DNA of 64,000 bases from Selaginella moellendorffii. Lineage: Eukaryota; Streptophyta; Lycopodiopsida; Selaginellales; Selaginellaceae. Each line of letters opens with the position of its first letter. Within the stretch, counting starts at the first letter, position 1. Both the position numbers and the translations under genes were made by a program. The stretch spans positions 461,889 to 525,888 of the forward strand of contig NW_003314328.1 in the NCBI RefSeq assembly GCF_000143415.4, read 5' to 3'. Below the pieces are notes generated by a model that searched no databases, was not told the origin of the DNA, and saw only the letters and a program-made list of their open reading frames with translations. Below are positions 1-9,806 of the stretch, piece after piece.

Positions 1-200
1 ATTTTTAAAGCATTTAGGGCCATTCGTGTTGAGCAGCCCTGTTCGAGATGTCCGCGACTAATCCAGCACTTGCTTGTTGGCTATGTCGGAATGGAGGTGC
101 TTGGCTTCTGCTTCATGGTTGGATCCAAGCGGAAACGTGCTCCATAGACAAAGCATGGAAGAGGTAAGATTCAGCTAGACAATCTATACGAGCGCGGTGG

Positions 201-1673
201 TCAGATGAAAAGCATCGACAACGTCAACCACACGAACGCCAACACATTTCTACAAAGCCTCTCCCTCTCAGCGCTATTGACAACGATCTGCCGCATGAAT
301 CGACAGTTCCCGTGGCTCGGATCATCCCTTACGACTCTGCCAAACTCGGGATCACAGCTGCTGGTGGCCTGGTCATTGAGCTGATAGTTGCTGTTGAAAG
401 CATAGCTCGCTCGCTCGCTCACGGTGAGAAAGTTGCAAGAGCCACCTTCGAAGAGAGGACTGCAGTCTACTTGCTGGCAAGTGGCATTGATCCTCTGCTC
501 CAGCCCGTCCGTGGCGTCGTTTGAGACGCACCACCTCGCAGGCATGTACTCGACGTCTGGGACGTTCTCCAGCTCTCTGGCACCCAACAGCGTAAGGCCA
601 TACTTGCGAGTTCCATCGTACTGGAAGATCCCCCAGTGCCGCTCGTAGCCTGGTTTCTTGCGGTCTTCATCCACCAGGCTGAAGATATATGCGTGGAGCT
701 GGCCGGGCCTCAGCGGGGTACCTCTGGAGCTTTCAATCCGCTTCACCAGGCCTTGGTTGAATCGCTCAGCGTTTTGCGGATTCGCCTGAAGGTTGCAGTC
801 GGTCGGCCATCCGGTTCCTCCGACGATGATTGGCATGTCCGGGAAGCCGGCTTGTTTCAGAGCCGACACCACAGTGTCGAAGATGGCGTCGAAGGCGTTG
901 GTGTAGTTGTTGCCTTGGTCCTGTTGAAATGGGAAATCGCCATCGAAGAAGGCAAAATCGAGGGGAAAGGATGGATCCTTCACCGAGCTGATGAAGGGGT
1001 GGATGTTGACGGTGAAAGGCGACTTTGAGTCGGAGAGAAGCTCCAAGATGGTCTTCATCTCGTCGGGGCGGATGAAATTTCCAGTGGAGGGTGTGAAGGA
1101 GTTCGAGGTAACGATGCCAGCGCTGAAGGGAATGGTGGTTTTGATATCTCTGGTTCTTGTCTGCTTGTCGAGCGCAGCCCGGATGTTCTTCACTGCTCCA
1201 ACAACAGCGTCGAGTCTCACATCGTGTAGTGGTTCCTCGCCAACAGCGACATATCTGTTTGACAACCTCTCAGATCAACAAACGATCACAAACAGGAAGA
1301 CAAAAAGAAACAAAAGATATCACCTGATGTCTACTCGTCTCTTGGGGTACTTGAGGTACCAAGTTACGTTGCTCTCCACCCAGTTGCGAGCAGCGTGCAT
1401 GCTCGAGGACAGCGTCTCCAGCATGGTGTTGGGAATTCCAACCATGACTTCGATGTTGGAGCCTGCCAGTGCGTGGAGGACGGAGGCGTCCGTGTCAAAC
1501 ATCTTCACTCTCGTGAAGCTGTTCTTCTGGAGCATTTTGACAACGCTCGGCGCGTGGAGGGGGTGAGATACCTGCGTTCCCCAGTTGACACCAACCTGAG
1601 CTCGACTTGATCCAACTAGCAGCAGCAGCAGCAGTAGCGACAGCGTTGTCGAGAAGTCCAGCCGGACCAACAT
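201..1673 (-). CDS. Beta-1,3-glucanase-like GH17 protein with X8/CBM43 domain, probably inactive
   Basis: Two exons on the minus strand: 1673..1324 and 1254..201. The 69-nt intron has GT/AG ends and splits an Arg codon before the YVAVG motif. The ATG at 1673 gives 467 aa. Residues 1-26 form a signal peptide with a run of seven leucines, and mature GH17 begins at VGVNWGT. An X8/CBM43 cysteine domain runs from about residue 358 to 440, and the last 16 residues are hydrophobic, which suggests a GPI-anchored cell-wall or plasmodesmal protein that binds callose. The acid/base Glu124 is kept in a VGEEP motif where the family usually has VGNEP. At the nucleophile position the family motif GE(S/T)GWP reads GGTGWP, so residue 263 is Gly (codon 818-816). 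Catalysis is therefore doubtful. It is a tandem paralogue of the next gene, sharing the first intron position but lacking the second intron. Confidence 0.9.
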
Positions 1674-1968
1674 CACTACGAGCAGAATCGACCATCTCCA
1701 AACGTCCTATCTCTCCCACCTCGGTCCGAAGAGTAGCGGCTGTCATCCTTAAAACGCACTGCTACTCAACTCCTTGCTTGACTTTGGTTTTACCTCTACC
1801 TTGATCCCGGGCTTCGTAGAGATCAATGCAACCATGGATCTTACCAGAGGTAAACGTTCGCAATTCACATCACGACGGAAATCACGAATGAAGCTCTTTT
1901 TTCTAACCAGAAGAACAAACTGCTAGGACCAGAGATAAGCTTTTGGGAACACAAACTCTTTCGTTTGC

Positions 1969-3948
1969 TTAAATTTCTCTTATCACTACAGCGAGAACGA
2001 TGGCGAACACCATCATGGCAAACGCTCGAGGACGCTCTAAAGTAACTCGTGAAGAGTGCGATGCGACGACTTTCAGCTTGATCTGCCGGATGAATCGGCA
2101 GTTCGGCGTGCTGGGATCGACACCGGTGATGATCCCGTTTCCTTGGAAGTCACAGCTGCTGGGAACTTGGTCCTTGAGCTGGAAGTAGCTGTTGAACGCG
2201 TACGAAGCGGCCTGCTCGGGAGAGAGCGTCGGGTAGCAAGAGCCGCCATCCGGGACGAGCGGCGTGCAGTCGGCTGCCGAGCAAGCGAAATCAATCTGGC
2301 CTTGCGGGACTGCTATGCCGGGTTTCAAGACGCACCACAGTGCCGGGTAGTAGTCAACGCCACCGACTTTCTCGAGCCCCGACGAGCTTCCGCTCGTGTT
2401 GAGGAGGTACTTGGGCTGACCATCGTACGTGAAGAGACCCCAGTGACGCTCGAAGTTACCCGGGGCGATGCTCTTGAGGTCCTCGTCGAAGAGGCTGAAG
2501 ATATAGGCGTGGAGTACAGTTCCTGGCCGCATTGGCGTACCTGGTGGAGAGGGCCTGTGGATCCAGAGGTGGAAGAACTTAGAACACTCGCAAGATCGAA
2601 CTAGAAGTTGGCATGAGATACTTACGAGATGATTCGACTGACCAGAGCCTGGTTGAATCTCCTCGCGTTGGATGGTGTCGCGCTCGGGAAACCATCGGTC
2701 GGCCACCCGGCCTCGCCCACGATGATCTCCATGTTTGGGAAGCCCGAGTCCGTGAGAGCCGCGACCAGCATGTCGAAGGTGGCATCAAAGACGCTCCTGT
2801 AGGTGCTCTGGCCGTATTGGACCTGGAAGCACCCGTCCAGGAACGCATATTCACTGGGGAAGTTTGGATCCTGCGCCAGGCTGATGAAAGGATAGAGGTT
2901 GATCGTGAAGGGGGCTCCGGTGCTGGCGAGAGCTTTCACAATGTCGTCCATGAGCATCTTGATATCGTTCCTGAAAACTCCGGTGGATGGATCTTGGTTG
3001 CCGGGGTCCCGGGGCTGCAACACATCGGCATTGAGTGGCACGGTGGCTTTGATCTGGTCCGCGAACTTGGCCTTGGAGAGCGCCGCCTGGATGTTCTTCA
3101 GTGCTGGGAGGGTCACGCCCTCGAAACTTTTGTTGTAGCCCGCGAGAAAGGGCTCGTTTCCGACAGCGACATACCTGGGTCAAGTAAGCTTACCCTTCAG
3201 TCATCAGTCCACTCTGGTAAATTCTCAGTAAGTTGGTCACAACTATAACTCTCAGTCCACTCGTTCGTTAGTCGACTTCAGTCAACACCTTTCACTCAAC
3301 ACTCCATCCATTTCCTCCTCTAGTCAACGTTAGTCCACACTTCTCAACAGTCAACTGATATAGTCTACGTTAGTCCGCTTCACAGTCAACACACACTTAC
3401 CTGATATTGACCCTCTTCTTGCGGAGGTAGTAGTGCGTGACGTTCATGAGCACCCAGTTGCTCGCGGCGGCGGCGTCGGTGGCCAGCGTCTCCAGCATGT
3501 CGTTTGGGATGCCCAGCATCACCTCCAGCGGTGAACCCGCCAGAGCGCTCATGATTCGGGGCTCCGCCTCGAACAGCTTCACTCGTCCCACATTGTTGGA
3601 GACGAGCGCGCGAACCACGTCCGGCGCGAACAGCGGGTGTGACATCTGGGTTCCCCAATTCACGCCGATCGTTCCACTCTGATGCCGCTGATCTGCCGGT
3701 GATGGTGGTTGCTGTTCTTGACCTTGTGGTGGTGGCGGCAATGGCTGCTGTTGATCTTGTGGTGGCGGTGGAGGTGGCTCTTGATCTTGGCCTTGTGAGG
3801 GTGGCGGCGGCGGTAGTGCCTGTTGATCTTGCGGTGGTGGTGGTGGCAATGGCTCATAGTCATCGGTTTGAGCAACAGTGCTAACAAAGCTATGACCATC
3901 ACAAGAAAGAAGGAGAAGAAGAAGAAGAGCCAACATCAATCTCGACAT
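1969..3948 (-). CDS. GPI-anchored-type beta-1,3-glucanase (GH17 + X8) with proline-rich hinge
   Basis: Three exons on the minus strand: 3948..3401, 3174..2626 and 2554..1969, giving 560 aa. The introns are 226 and 71 nt with GT/AG ends. A signal peptide (about 1-26) is followed at about 33-84 by a Pro/Gln-rich segment with runs of four to six prolines. GH17 begins at IGVNWGTQM. The acid/base Glu190 lies in VGNEP and the nucleophile Glu337 in VGEAGWP, so both catalytic residues are present. A C-terminal X8/CBM43 domain (WCV, cysteine pattern, ASYAFNSYFQ) is followed by a hydrophobic tail that fits a GPI signal. The likely role is hydrolysis or remodelling of callose at the cell wall. The proline-rich hinge at the N terminus is unusual for this family, and it looks extensin-like but without Ser-Pro4 repeats. 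The first intron carries several W-box cores. Confidence 0.9.
3175..3400 (-). promoter_or_regulatory. Long first intron with clustered W-box cores
   Basis: This 226-nt intron of the active glucanase gene is three times longer than the other introns of the pair. On the gene's strand it holds at least four TTGACT motifs (about 3279, 3321, 3348 and 3381) and a TTGACC at the acceptor. They sit inside a degenerate repeat of AGTC-containing units. WRKY factors bind TTGAC(C/T), so the intron may act as an enhancer. This role is inferred from motif density only. Confidence 0.35.
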
Positions 3949-4084
3949 GATCTATGGAGAGAAATCTTCCATGTTCGTGCATTTCTTGGTCCCCGGCCAT
4001 TGCGTAGCTTGACCGGAAATTTTCCAGCTTGAATCTCTTATGCTTGCTCCGCGATCCAAGCCTTGAACGATTCCTTCCACTCCA
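3949..4084. promoter_or_regulatory. Short shared region between divergent glucanase and PPR genes
   Basis: Only 136 bp separate the start codons of the minus-strand glucanase (3948) and the plus-strand PPR gene (4085). Both 5' untranslated regions and core promoters must fit or overlap here, so a bidirectional promoter is likely. I did not identify a clear TATA box. Confidence 0.4.
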
Positions 4085-5902
4085 ATGACAGTTGTCGCGG
4101 CAGCTGGAAACGAGAGACTTACACTCGAGTGTGACGCCTGGATCAAGTCTTGCCGCAGCTTGGCCAATCTCCAAGCGATCCACAAGCGGATCATCCTCCG
4201 CCACGGCGGCCTCTTCCTCGATCGCAACACCGGCCTCTCAAATCTCCTGCTCCAGCGCTATGCCCGCTGCGGCAGCCTTGATCACGCGGAGCAAATCTTC
4301 GCCGCCATCCGGGACAAAGACGTCATCTCCTGGAATGCCATGCTCTCCGCATATGCCCGGACGGGGCATCACACCGCCCAAGCCAAGCTCCTCTTCGACT
4401 CCATCCCCGACCGCGATCGCGTCTCCTGGAACGCGATGCTGGGCGCCTACGTCCACGCCGGAAACCTCCAGGAATGCAAAGACATCTTCGATAGATTTCC
4501 GGAACGAGACATAGTTTCATGGAACTCTCTCCTTGCGGCATATGCCCAAAAAGGGCAAATGGACAAAGCCCAAGTTGTGTTTGATCAGATGCCCGAGAGA
4601 GGCCTGATCACCTGGAACACAATGCTGGCAGCAAACTCCAGAAACAACCATGTCGCTCAAGCCAAGAAACTCTTCGACGAAATGCCGGAGAGAGACTATA
4701 TCTCCTGGAACACGATGATGAACGCATATACCCAAGCCGGGCATAGTCGCGAGGCCAAAGAGCTCTTCGACCAAATGCCAGCGCGGGATATAGTTTCATG
4801 GAACGGGCTTCTCATCATGTACGGGACGAGTGGCAAGACCGACCCGGCCAGAAGCGTGTTCGACGCTATGCCGTACAGAGATCTCGTCTGCTGGAACGTC
4901 ATGGTCTCTGTGTATGCCCAGTCCGGGCATCTGGATCCTGCCAGGGAGCTGTTTGATCGCGCGCCGGAGCGAGACATCGTGGTGTGGAATGCGATGCTAT
5001 CGGCATACGCAAAAGCAGCAGCAGCGGCATACAATCGCAAGCGCCAGAGAGACGTCACACTCAGCAAAATGGTAGTCGACATCAAGCCTGTGGGAGCTGA
5101 TGGCTCCGAAGTCCATCCCACCACCTTTGCCTCCAAAGAAAAAGATAGTGAAATCGAGGACGAGGACGAGGAGGAGCGGCGGCGATGCCACCGGGATTTG
5201 GAGGCGGCGCGGGAGCTCTTCGATGCAATGCCGGACCGAAATGTGATCTCCTGGACGACGATGCTGACGCTGTACGCCCAGAGCGGGCATGTCGGTGAGG
5301 CCAAGCGTATCTTCGATCACGCGTTGATGCCCGAGAGGGACGTAGTTTGCTGGAACGCTCTCTTGGCTGCCTACGCGCAGGCCGGGAACACCCCGGCTGC
5401 CACCCGGATCTTCGCGCTCATGCCTTCGCGCAACCTCGAGTCCACCAACGTCATGCTCGCGATGCTGTTCCACAGCTCAAACTCGCGATCCATCGCTCGC
5501 GGGCGGCGGATCTTCGCGCGCTCTATCCGCGATGGGATTGCTCCCGACGAGGTGAGCTTCGTCCATATGCTCTTTGCTTGCAGCCACTCGGGCGGATTGA
5601 GCGCGGGGCTGCGCTACTTCCGATCCATGGCGATGGATTTTGCGCTGCGCGGGACGAAGCAGCAGTATAGCATCATGATCGATATCATTGCCCGCGCTGG
5701 GCATCTGGAGGACGCGCGCGAGCTCATCACAAACATGCCGTTCTTGCCCGATTCTCGCGACTGGACGAGCTTGCTGGATGCTTGCCGGAGTAGCAGTGGC
5801 AAGAGCGCCATGAAAGAGCGCGTGATCGACGTTGCCAGGCACGCGATTCGATCGGATCCACGGGACTCGGCACTCTACGTTTTGAGCACAAACAATCTTT
5901 GA
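4085..5902 (+). CDS. Pentatricopeptide repeat protein with acidic insertion
   Basis: Intronless, ATG at 4085, 605 aa. The protein is a run of short PPR motifs, each with a core such as VSWNAMLSAYAQ, then A..LFD.MP.RD, as in plant PLS-class organelle RNA-binding proteins. After about residue 550 the sequence resembles the start of an E domain (FLPDSRDWTSLLDACR) but ends at LYVLSTNNL; no DYW deaminase domain follows. Residues about 309-372 break the array with an alanine run, a basic stretch and an acidic, Glu/Asp-rich segment before the next repeat resumes. There is no strong targeting peptide, although an organellar location is usual for the family. The stop lies 58 bp from the stop of the converging prenyl synthase gene. 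Confidence 0.88.
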   Translation: MTVVAAAGNERLTLECDAWIKSCRSLANLQAIHKRIILRHGGLFLDRNTGLSNLLLQRYARCGSLDHAEQIFAAIRDKDVISWNAMLSAYARTGHHTAQAKLLFDSIPDRDRVSWNAMLGAYVHAGNLQECKDIFDRFPERDIVSWNSLLAAYAQKGQMDKAQVVFDQMPERGLITWNTMLAANSRNNHVAQAKKLFDEMPERDYISWNTMMNAYTQAGHSREAKELFDQMPARDIVSWNGLLIMYGTSGKTDPARSVFDAMPYRDLVCWNVMVSVYAQSGHLDPARELFDRAPERDIVVWNAMLSAYAKAAAAAYNRKRQRDVTLSKMVVDIKPVGADGSEVHPTTFASKEKDSEIEDEDEEERRRCHRDLEAARELFDAMPDRNVISWTTMLTLYAQSGHVGEAKRIFDHALMPERDVVCWNALLAAYAQAGNTPAATRIFALMPSRNLESTNVMLAMLFHSSNSRSIARGRRIFARSIRDGIAPDEVSFVHMLFACSHSGGLSAGLRYFRSMAMDFALRGTKQQYSIMIDIIARAGHLEDARELITNMPFLPDSRDWTSLLDACRSSSGKSAMKERVIDVARHAIRSDPRDSALYVLSTNNL

Positions 5903-5960
5903 TTTCCTCGAGAGCTCATCGATAATGAATGGAAATAATTCTTACAGTATCCCCGGACGA

Positions 5961-7517
5961 TCAAAACACCCTCTCAAGAACATATTCCACCATCTTTTCC
6001 AGCGAGCTCCTGGCCGCTCCCACTGGCAGGCACTCGAGAGCCTGGATCGCGAGCTCGGCCTTTTGCTTGGCCAGCTCCATCGCCCTGTCGATCCCTCCGC
6101 CTCTCTTCACCAGCTGGACTGCGGACTCCAGCGATCCCTCGTCCGTGAACTCGGAGTCGATCAGCTTCCTCAGCTCCGGCTCCTTGTCCAGGGCAAACAG
6201 TGCCGGGGCTGTCAAGTTCCCCTTCGCTAGATCGCTTCCGGCGGGCTTCCCGAGCTGTGCCGTCGACTGCGTGAAGTCGAGGATGTCGTCCACGATCTGG
6301 AACGCCAAGCCCAGGTACTTCCCATAGTCGAACATCTTGTCACAGACGCTCGGGTCGGCACCGCTGAAGATGGCGGCCGAGCGAGTGCTGGCTGCGATGA
6401 GAGAGGCCGTTTTGTAGTAGCTCTTGTCCAAGTAGTTGTCTAGCGTGATCTCGGAGTCGAACAGACTCGACGCTTGTTGGATCTCTCCGCTAGCGAAGTC
6501 TTTGATCACCTAGATACAAAAGGAGTCCGAGTAAGAGGACGGACGGTTTCTTCGCGAAAGAGTGAGACAAACCTGACTAATCAACTTGATAACTTCGAGG
6601 TTGTCCAGGTTTGCCAGGTACCAAGACGACTGCGCAAACATAAAATCGCCAGCTAACACTGCAATTCTAGTTCCGTATAGTTGATGGACGGTTTCTTTCC
6701 CTGTGCATAGCCAGCGATCAGTATGTCAATGTCAAAGATTCGAATTCTCACCTCGTCGGACGTCACTCTCGTCCAGGACATCGTCGTGAATGAGGCTAGC
6801 TGTGTGTATCATTTCTGTAATTTCCGCTAGTCTTCGGTGCTGTAGATGGATCGTGCTGCCATTTACATATCAAAGACTTAGTACAGTGGAGAGATGAAGA
6901 AAAGAGGAAAAGTTACTTGAGACGAGCAAGCTGCATAGTTGCTCTCGACACCAAGAACACGATCGCTGGACGCATTCTCTTTCCACCGGCACCGAAGATC
7001 TGCTCCGCGGCTGACATCAAAAGAGGATTTTGCACACCAACGATCTGAAAAAAAAAAAAAACCATAAATTTCTGCAAGCTCAAAGGACGAACAAACTTAC
7101 AGATTGTAAGTTTTGGTTGAGCGCATCAAGATCACTGCTCACAGGCTCGATAATCTCATTCAAGCTGAGCTTCTCGCGTCGCTCGCGTCGCTGGACGTAA
7201 GAAGCCACGCCATTGAGGAATTTGGAATTGGTAGCATCTCCAGCTATCTACCGGAAGCTCAAATTAACACTGGGAAGAGCAAAGAAAGAAAGAAAAAGAA
7301 AAGAGCGTAAAGAATTTTCACCTGGTATTGGAGAGGAGGTGTTAACGCTCAAGCTCGCGGGACTCCCGCTAGCAGCCGTGAAAGAAATCGTTGCTCCCTC
7401 GGCGACTACTCTTCTCCTGCTCCAGCATTTGGCACTTCTCCTACGGTCGATTGCCCTGCGCTGCTGATAACCTAGGCCGGCATCAGATCCTCTGGCACAG
7501 AATGCCGTGCTCGTCAT
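5961..7517 (-). CDS. SPS: Solanesyl-type polyprenyl diphosphate synthase, plastid-targeted
   Basis: Six exons on the minus strand: 7517..7322, 7243..7101, 7044..6917, 6855..6752, 6700..6573 and 6509..5961. All junctions are GT/AG and keep frame, giving 415 aa, close to plant solanesyl diphosphate synthases. The first Asp-rich motif DDVLD is at 180-184 and the second, DDILD, at 307-311. GAGGKRMRP and the stretch [17 protein letters not shown] are typical of the plant SPS1/SPS2 group. The family adds isopentenyl diphosphate units to an allylic primer to make the C45 side chain of plastoquinone. The first ~60 residues are rich in Arg, Ser and Ala and poor in acidic residues, which suits a transit peptide. 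The start was set at the ATG at 7517; upstream in-frame sequence begins with a non-ATG codon. The divergent PPR gene starts 390 bp away. Confidence 0.9.
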
Positions 7518-7906
7518 TGCGCCACACCTGGAATGGATGGAATGACACAATCTGTAGACGATGGAATCACACCAAAGATTTCGATTCAGGAGGAGACGAC
7601 CGCATTTACCTGCCGGATTGCGTTGCTCGGAGCTCGCGAATTCGCCGGATTTCCTCCCTAGAAAGCGCAATATGGCGCCATTGCTCCACCTCACAGAAAA
7701 TATTTAAGGGCTTTATCCTCGCGAGGAACACATGGGCCATATGGCCGAAACCTTGCCGCCATTGCGCTTATGGACTGTACGTGTCCACGCTCGCAAGCTC
7801 TAGAATCGTGCCACGTGTGTGCCAGGATCATTCCCTCCCTTGTCCCTTCCTTACACGCCTCCACGAAGAAGAAAATGATCGTGAGAGAGTTTCTAGCGAT
7901 GACTCA
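7518..7906. promoter_or_regulatory. Divergent promoter region between SPS and the second PPR gene
   Basis: About 390 bp separate the chosen start codons of the minus-strand prenyl synthase and the plus-strand PPR gene. The PPR frame stays open through this region back to a non-ATG codon at 7391. An in-frame ATG at 7502 would overlap the SPS transit peptide on the other strand. I treat the interval as promoter and 5' UTR, but a longer PPR N terminus cannot be excluded. Confidence 0.4.
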
Positions 7907-9739
7907 ATGATCGCGACGGCGGCCAGCGCCAAGCAAGACGAGATCAAATTCTTCGCCCGGCTGCTCAAATCCTGCGGCGAATCCAGGAACCTCGCCGAGG
8001 GCAAATTCGCGCACTCGCAGATCTCGCGCAGCGATCACGCCAAGAATCTCTTCCTCCGCAATCTCCTCATCGAGATGTATGGGAAGTGTGGCAGCGTCGC
8101 GCTCGCGCGGGAGGTGTTTGATTCCCTCGAGTCCCCCAACAAATTCTCCTGGAACATCATGCTCGCGGCATATGCCCACAACGGGGAGTTGCGCGAGGCG
8201 AGGAAGATCTTCGAGCAAAACCCACTGCCGGATCCGGTGGCCTCCGCGGCGATGATCCGCGCGTACGCGCTGGCAGACGATCTCGAGCAAGCACGCGCGA
8301 TCCTCCTCCAAATGCCGGATCTCAACGTAGTGTGCTGCACGATCCTCATCCACGCATATGCCCAGCGCGGGCATCACGCCTCCGCACAAGAACTCTTCGC
8401 CCAGATGCCCGATCGCGATGTCACGGTGTGTAACGCGATGATGAAATCACTCGCGGAGGACGATCGGTTGCTGCTAGCGCGCCGGCTGTTCAATCAAATG
8501 CCCGAAAGAGATGTGGCGTCCTGGAACACGATGATCCAAGTGAATGCCATTCACGGGCATCTTGGAGAGTCGCGGCGGCTCTTCCGTGCGATGCCGCAGA
8601 GGAACATCATCTCCTGGACGGCGATGCTAGCGGCGGAGGAGAGCGATCTCGCCGCCGCCAAGATCACATTCGCGGGGATGCCCGAGTGGAACGTCGTCTC
8701 CTGGACGGTGATGATCACGGCGCTGGCACAGGCCGGGCTAGCGCGCGAGGCGGCGGTGCTATTCGCCCAGCTCCCGGAGCAAAACATCGTCTCCATCACC
8801 GCCATGATCTCGGGGCTCGGCGCCGCGGGATCGATCGACGAGGCGCGCAGCCTCTTCGATCGAATGCCCGCCCGGAACCAAGTCTCCTGGAGCGCGATGA
8901 TCCAAGCCTACGCGCAGAATGGCTACATCGACGAGGCGCGATCGATTCTAGACGCGATGCCGGCGATGGATTCCGTGGCCTGGAACACGATGATCGCGGC
9001 GTATGCCCAAGATGGGCAAATCGAGGAAGCGCTCGCGATGCTCAACCAGGTCCCCTGCGCGAGCCCACTGCCCTACACGGTGGTGATCTCCGCGATGGCG
9101 CAAGAAGGAGCCCTAATCCCCGCCACGAAGCTCTTCTCGCGGATCCCCAACCACGACACGGTCTCGTGGACGGCGATGGTGGCGGCGAATGCCCAGAACG
9201 GGCATGGCAGGGCGGCGCTAGGGTTCTTCCGGGCGATGGATCTCGAGGGCGTGGCGGCGGACGAGATCACGATCCTGAGCGTGCTGAGCGCTTGCGGGCA
9301 CGAGGGATTGCTGGCCGAGGGCTGGAGCTACTTCGTCCTCCTGGGCGACGATCGGGGGATGGCCGCGAGCGTGGAGCACTTCTACTGCATGGTGGATGTG
9401 ATCGGGCGCGCGGGGCGGCTCCAGGAGGCCGAGGATCTGATCGCGAGCATGCCATTCGTGCCCAATGTGGTGCCGTGGACGAGCTTGCTCGCGGCGTGCC
9501 GGACGCACGGCGATGCGCACAGGGGGGCGCGCGCCGCGGATCGTGTTCTTGAGTCGCGATTTGGGGCGATCGATGTGCCCTACGCGCTGATTTGCAACGC
9601 CTACCTCGGCGCTGGGAGGATCCAGGACGCCGAGATGGTGCGCCGGATGATGAGGGAGCAGCAATTGGGGCTGGGCGCGCGGAGGAGGAGAAGAGTCGCT
9701 CTCTCGCAAAGTACGGATTGCTTTGCCCTAGAGATTTAG
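7907..9739 (+). CDS. Pentatricopeptide repeat protein with E-like C terminus
   Basis: Intronless. The ATG at 7907 gives 610 aa starting MIATAASAKQDE; an in-frame ATG at 7502 would add 135 residues of poor PPR character. An N-terminal motif (FARLLKSCGESRNLAEGKFAHSQI) typical of PLS-class proteins leads into about a dozen PPR units of the form VSW..MI.AYAQ.G.I.EA..LFD.MP. The C terminus reads FVPNVVPWTSLLAACRTHGD and continues through an E-domain-like stretch, then ends without a DYW domain. The family binds organellar RNA, often for editing or processing. The coding region is very GC-rich, and overlapping open frames on both strands are shadows of it. The stop is 67 bp from the stop of the converging repeat-protein gene. 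Confidence 0.87.
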   Translation: MIATAASAKQDEIKFFARLLKSCGESRNLAEGKFAHSQISRSDHAKNLFLRNLLIEMYGKCGSVALAREVFDSLESPNKFSWNIMLAAYAHNGELREARKIFEQNPLPDPVASAAMIRAYALADDLEQARAILLQMPDLNVVCCTILIHAYAQRGHHASAQELFAQMPDRDVTVCNAMMKSLAEDDRLLLARRLFNQMPERDVASWNTMIQVNAIHGHLGESRRLFRAMPQRNIISWTAMLAAEESDLAAAKITFAGMPEWNVVSWTVMITALAQAGLAREAAVLFAQLPEQNIVSITAMISGLGAAGSIDEARSLFDRMPARNQVSWSAMIQAYAQNGYIDEARSILDAMPAMDSVAWNTMIAAYAQDGQIEEALAMLNQVPCASPLPYTVVISAMAQEGALIPATKLFSRIPNHDTVSWTAMVAANAQNGHGRAALGFFRAMDLEGVAADEITILSVLSACGHEGLLAEGWSYFVLLGDDRGMAASVEHFYCMVDVIGRAGRLQEAEDLIASMPFVPNVVPWTSLLAACRTHGDAHRGARAADRVLESRFGAIDVPYALICNAYLGAGRIQDAEMVRRMMREQQLGLGARRRRRVALSQSTDCFALEI

Positions 9740-9806
9740 CGCCAAGAGACATTTAAAAACCACTCAAGAAACAGAGTTACATTATTCTTACTAGCACACC
9801 ATAGCC

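Noticed and set aside
8686-9552. 288-codon frame overlapping the second PPR gene
   Set aside because: It is Arg/Gly-rich nonsense caused by GC-rich codons of the real PPR frame on the same strand.
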